In this document: one piece after another, positions 61,530 to 64,000 of the stretch
Layout: the number at the start of each line of letters is the position of its first letter
Numbering within the stretch: position 1 is the stretch's first letter
Assembly: GCA_026168455.1 (NCBI GenBank)
Contig: CM047428.1
Coordinates: 21,046,759 to 21,110,758 of the forward strand
DNA: 64,000 nt
Direction of reading: 5' to 3'
Source: Theocolax elegans
Lineage: Eukaryota; Arthropoda; Insecta; Hymenoptera; Cerocephalidae
Notes under the pieces: model-generated
The model's input: the letters and a program-made list of their open reading frames with translations, nothing else
The model's database searches: none
Told to the model about the DNA's origin: nothing
Program-made: the position numbers and the translations under genes

Positions 61530-62620
61530 CGTGTATCCACTATCTGTTAGAATATTACTTGCGATGTTTCTAATCCTTGCCTTTTTGGCGGACAGTTTGT
61601 ACGGTAAGCTCCATGGATTGTCATTGCCTTGTCTAGTTACGAACTCTTCCCATTTATGGGTCTTTGTCGAGTCAATTTGTCTTGTATACTGTCTCTGGCC
61701 GACTTATAAACCCCTTTTCTTATATTACCCTTTGTTCGGGTTTCTTTCCTTTTGAAATTGCCGTCTCAGTTTGTCGTGTATTTTTGGCCTGAGTCAGTTC
61801 TTCGTTTCAACCATGGGACTTTCCTATTGATTTATCTTAGTTGGTATGGCTTTGTCCATACCATCCTTATGCCATTGGTTATGTTTCTTCAAGGCCGGCG
61901 ATCGTTGAGCCTGTATCGTGATAGTTCGGAATTGGTTTCCAGTTTCTCTTAGAGTGTGTACAAATAAAACCCCAGTTAGCCTTGCTGATCATGTAACGCC
62001 TCATATTTTCGCTGTTTCTGTATTCTACCCGCTTCAGCCATTTCTACTTCTAACTAAGCCTTATATTCGCTTGCTCTTGTGTCTCTGAGTAGTATTTCAT
62101 CGTCGGGGAACAGTCGGTCTAGTATCTGTTTGCTGTTTCTTCCCAAGTCATCGTGTATCCACTATCTGTTAGAATATTACTTGCAGATGTTTTCTAATCC
62201 TTGCCTTTTTGGCGGACAGTTTGTACGGTAAGCTCCATGGATTGTCATTGCCTTGTCTAGTTACGAACTCTTCCCATTTATGGGTCTTTGTCGAGTCAAT
62301 TTGTCCTTGTATACTGTCTCTTGGCCGACTTATAACCCTTTTCTTATATTCCCTTTGTTCTGGGTTTCTTCTTTTGAAATTGCCGTCTCAGTTTGTTCGT
62401 GTATTTTTGGCCTGAGTCAGTTCTTCGTTTCACCATGGGACTTTCCTATTTGAGTTTATTCTTAGTTGGTATGGCTTTGTCACATACCATCCTTATGCCT
62501 TTGGTTATGTTTCTCAAGCCGGCGATCGTTGAGCCTGTATCGTGATAGTTCGGAATTGGTTTCCAGTTTTCTCTTAGAGTGTGTACAAATAAACCCCAGT
62601 TAGCCTTGCTGATCATGTAA
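61437..62620. repeat. Tandem duplication of about 610 bp inside ORF2
   Basis: AGCCTTATATTCGCTTGCTC occurs at about 61436 and again at 62056, and some 560 further bases follow in parallel. Copies differ mainly by one- or two-base indels, many in homopolymers. The duplication separates endonuclease from RT and breaks ORF2. The pattern suggests an uncollapsed noisy-read duplicate. Confidence 0.8.
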
Positions 62621-63345
62621 CGCCTCATATTTTCGCTGTTTCTGTATCTCCCGCTTACAGCCATTTCTCCTATCTCGAACGTTATAGTCCTGTGATCGCT
62701 GGAAGTCCAGATCTTTTGAACTTTCCAGTTACGTATTCTTTCAATCATATTAGGTGAGGCTATTGTTACTTCTACGTGTCCTTCTCCGACTTCACTTGCG
62801 ATCGTTGCTATGCTATTAGGGTCATTTATCACACACAAATTATTCTGGATAATGAACTCTTCTAGCTTTTCTCCTTTTGCGTCCGTGTCTACTGGACCCC
62901 ATAAGGCTGATTGGGCATTGGAATCGATACCAATAATAAAGTTCTTTCCTTCCAGTGCATTAATAATTGTTTGCAGCGTGTTAAGATGCACTTCGATATC
63001 ATCCTTTAGTTGGAAGTATCCACTTATAAGATATACCTTATATGGTATCGAGACTTCTGCAACCGCAAAGTGTGTCATGCAGAGATTTGATATTTGCAAA
63101 ACTACTGCGTTCGGGTCTGTTATTGCTATAGCAGCCCATGGGTTTTCCTTTCCAGAGACAATTCTTATTCCCATTCAGTAATCCATCACTTTATTCGACC
63201 TTGTATACGGCTCTTGTAACATTAAAGCTTGTATCCCATTTTCATACGCTTTTTGCCTGATTTCGGGTACTACCCTTCTCGATCGCCTGGCATTAAGTTG
63301 AGCTACAAATAACCTGTTCTTATTCTCCGTAATCCGTGTTATTGA
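62446..63345 (-). pseudogene. Endonuclease domain of the R1-clade element
   Basis: The frame 62446-63174 holds GIDSNAQSALWG (metal-site block), EFIIQNNLCVIND and SSDHRTITFE (catalytic SDH). It extends upstream as VAQLNARRSRRVVPEIRQ and LMLQEPYTR but for one TGA just before the Met at 63172-63174. These are the expected blocks of the apurinic/apyrimidinic-type endonuclease. The upstream part overlaps the end of ORF1 in another frame, a usual arrangement. Confidence 0.8.
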
Positions 63346-64000
63346 CAAGCCTTTCTAATGCCTTGATATAGCATGGGCATTTTGTGTCTAGAACGTTGTG
63401 TTCTGACTTTTTCTTGGCCTTTACACAGTTAATACACTTCTTCTGGCTATTCTTATTCGGGCATTTGTCGAAGGAGTGACCTTTTTCGGCGCAATGAGAA
63501 CAGTACACCTCATTATGGCATACCTTACTTATGTGTCCGTAATCCTGGCACTTATAGCACCTGGAGACTAGCACGAAGTCCTGCACTTTACAAGATTGGT
63601 AGTCAACGAATATTCTCCTCTTTTCTAATAGCCTACTTCTCATTTCCGCTGTAACCTCTACTACCCAGTTCGTCCTAGTTCCCTCTTCCTTCCCGGTTTT
63701 AAATTTCGGGATTATCTGCCTTTTGGCCTCGTCTTGTGTGCATGGGTTCTGTTCTGCTATAATTTCGACGATTTCTTTCTCATTTATGTTCTTAAATAAG
63801 TCATAAATGATCAACCTCGGTCTCTGTTTTGTTGGTCTCGTCATTTCGAAGTTTGCCCTTAGTTCTTTCTTATTAAGAATCTTTTGCAGAGATTCTTCAT
63901 TCTCCGTTTCTATCAACAAGCCCTTATTAATTGTGCGTAGGCTTCTTATCTGCACTTTCTCTACTCTCGGCCTGAAGTCCGCCTGAAATTTCTGTTTCAT
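63320..64000 (-). CDS. ORF1 (gag-like, three CCHC knuckles) of the R1-clade element, partial
   Basis: At least 226 residues. The first Met codon lies at the very edge of the window, so the true N-terminus is probably outside. C-terminal zinc knuckles: CYKCQDYGHISKVC, CSHCAEKGHSFDKC and a variant CINC...H...C. Nucleic-acid-binding ORF1 proteins of R1-clade elements have this arrangement. Stop at 63320-63322. Confidence 0.85.
   Translation of the reverse strand: MKQKFQADFRPRVEKVQIRSLRTINKGLLIETENEESLQKILNKKELRANFEMTRPTKQRPRLIIYDLFKNINEKEIVEIIAEQNPCTQDEAKRQIIPKFKTGKEEGTRTNWVVEVTAEMRSRLLEKRRIFVDYQSCKVQDFVLVSRCYKCQDYGHISKVCHNEVYCSHCAEKGHSFDKCPNKNSQKKCINCVKAKKKSEHNVLDTKCPCYIKALERLVNNTDYGE

Larger units (their letters stand above)
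58779..64000 (-). mobile_element. R1-clade non-LTR retrotransposon, runs off the right edge
   Basis: Order on the minus strand is gag-like ORF1, apurinic-type endonuclease, reverse transcriptase, then a C-terminal Cys/His region and a purine-rich 3' region (58779-59520, pyrimidine-rich on plus). Domain order, the three CCHC knuckles in ORF1 and the C-terminal zinc-like motif fit the R1/TRAS/Waldo group. It lies antisense to the LTR element and interrupts its gag. ORF2 is broken in several places. Confidence 0.8.

Noticed and set aside
1..64000. CRISPR arrays, bacterial operons or Shine-Dalgarno sites
   Set aside because: The window is eukaryotic; no direct-repeat/spacer pattern with uniform spacers was seen.

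Overview
The window is eukaryotic nuclear DNA, almost certainly from an insect and plausibly a hymenopteran (the order is inference). The evidence is GT-AG introns, TATA-box genes with 17-residue signal exons, tRNA- and 5S-derived SINEs, and hAT, Tc1, Penelope-like, LTR and R1-clade elements in a strongly AT-rich background. Working genes occupy little of it. Most of the second half is transposable elements and gene debris.

Layout. 1-5.7 kb: AT-rich non-coding DNA built of degraded tandem arrays. 5.78-6.82 kb (+): a single-exon secreted lipase with a full Ser-Asp-His triad. 10.0-11.1 kb (+): the last exons of an unrecognised gene, followed by several kb of AT-rich, possibly 3' UTR sequence. 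If that gene's earlier exons lie to the left of the window, the lipase is nested in one of its introns. 15.4-20.3 kb: more degenerate arrays, one built on a TTGACTAACG palindrome.

The most interesting part is 20.4-28.8 kb (-): two tandem, rapidly evolving paralogues that I reconstructed exon by exon. Both have a TATA box, a 17-residue signal-peptide exon, only phase-0 introns, small acidic exons and one large 3' exon. That exon encodes Lys/Glu-rich helices with an aromatic residue every 18 residues (sometimes 22). The upstream gene has expanded its acidic exon into six tandem copies. I do not recognise the family; a secreted amphipathic-helix, apolipoprotein-like or venom/haemolymph protein is possible.

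33.2-44.2 kb holds frameshifted, intron-bearing fragments of three unrelated host genes on the minus strand: DPH6 (diphthamide synthesis), the LARP1 DM15 region, and a TIMMDC1-like Tim17-family exon present twice. With them lie a 5S-rRNA-derived SINE with a perfect 15-bp target duplication, a decayed hAT transposon and a tRNA-SINE dimer. A Helitron-like 5' start and 3' hairpin-CTAG end bracket the region, so one gene-capturing Helitron is a testable hypothesis.

44.3-64 kb is nested mobile DNA: a Tc1 remnant, a 1.6-kb tandem duplication, foldback elements with up to 742-bp inverted arms, a Penelope-like element with an inverted copy of its 3' end, an LTR retrotransposon 5' end, and an R1-clade non-LTR element running off the right edge. 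Several local duplications and homopolymer frameshifts may be assembly errors.
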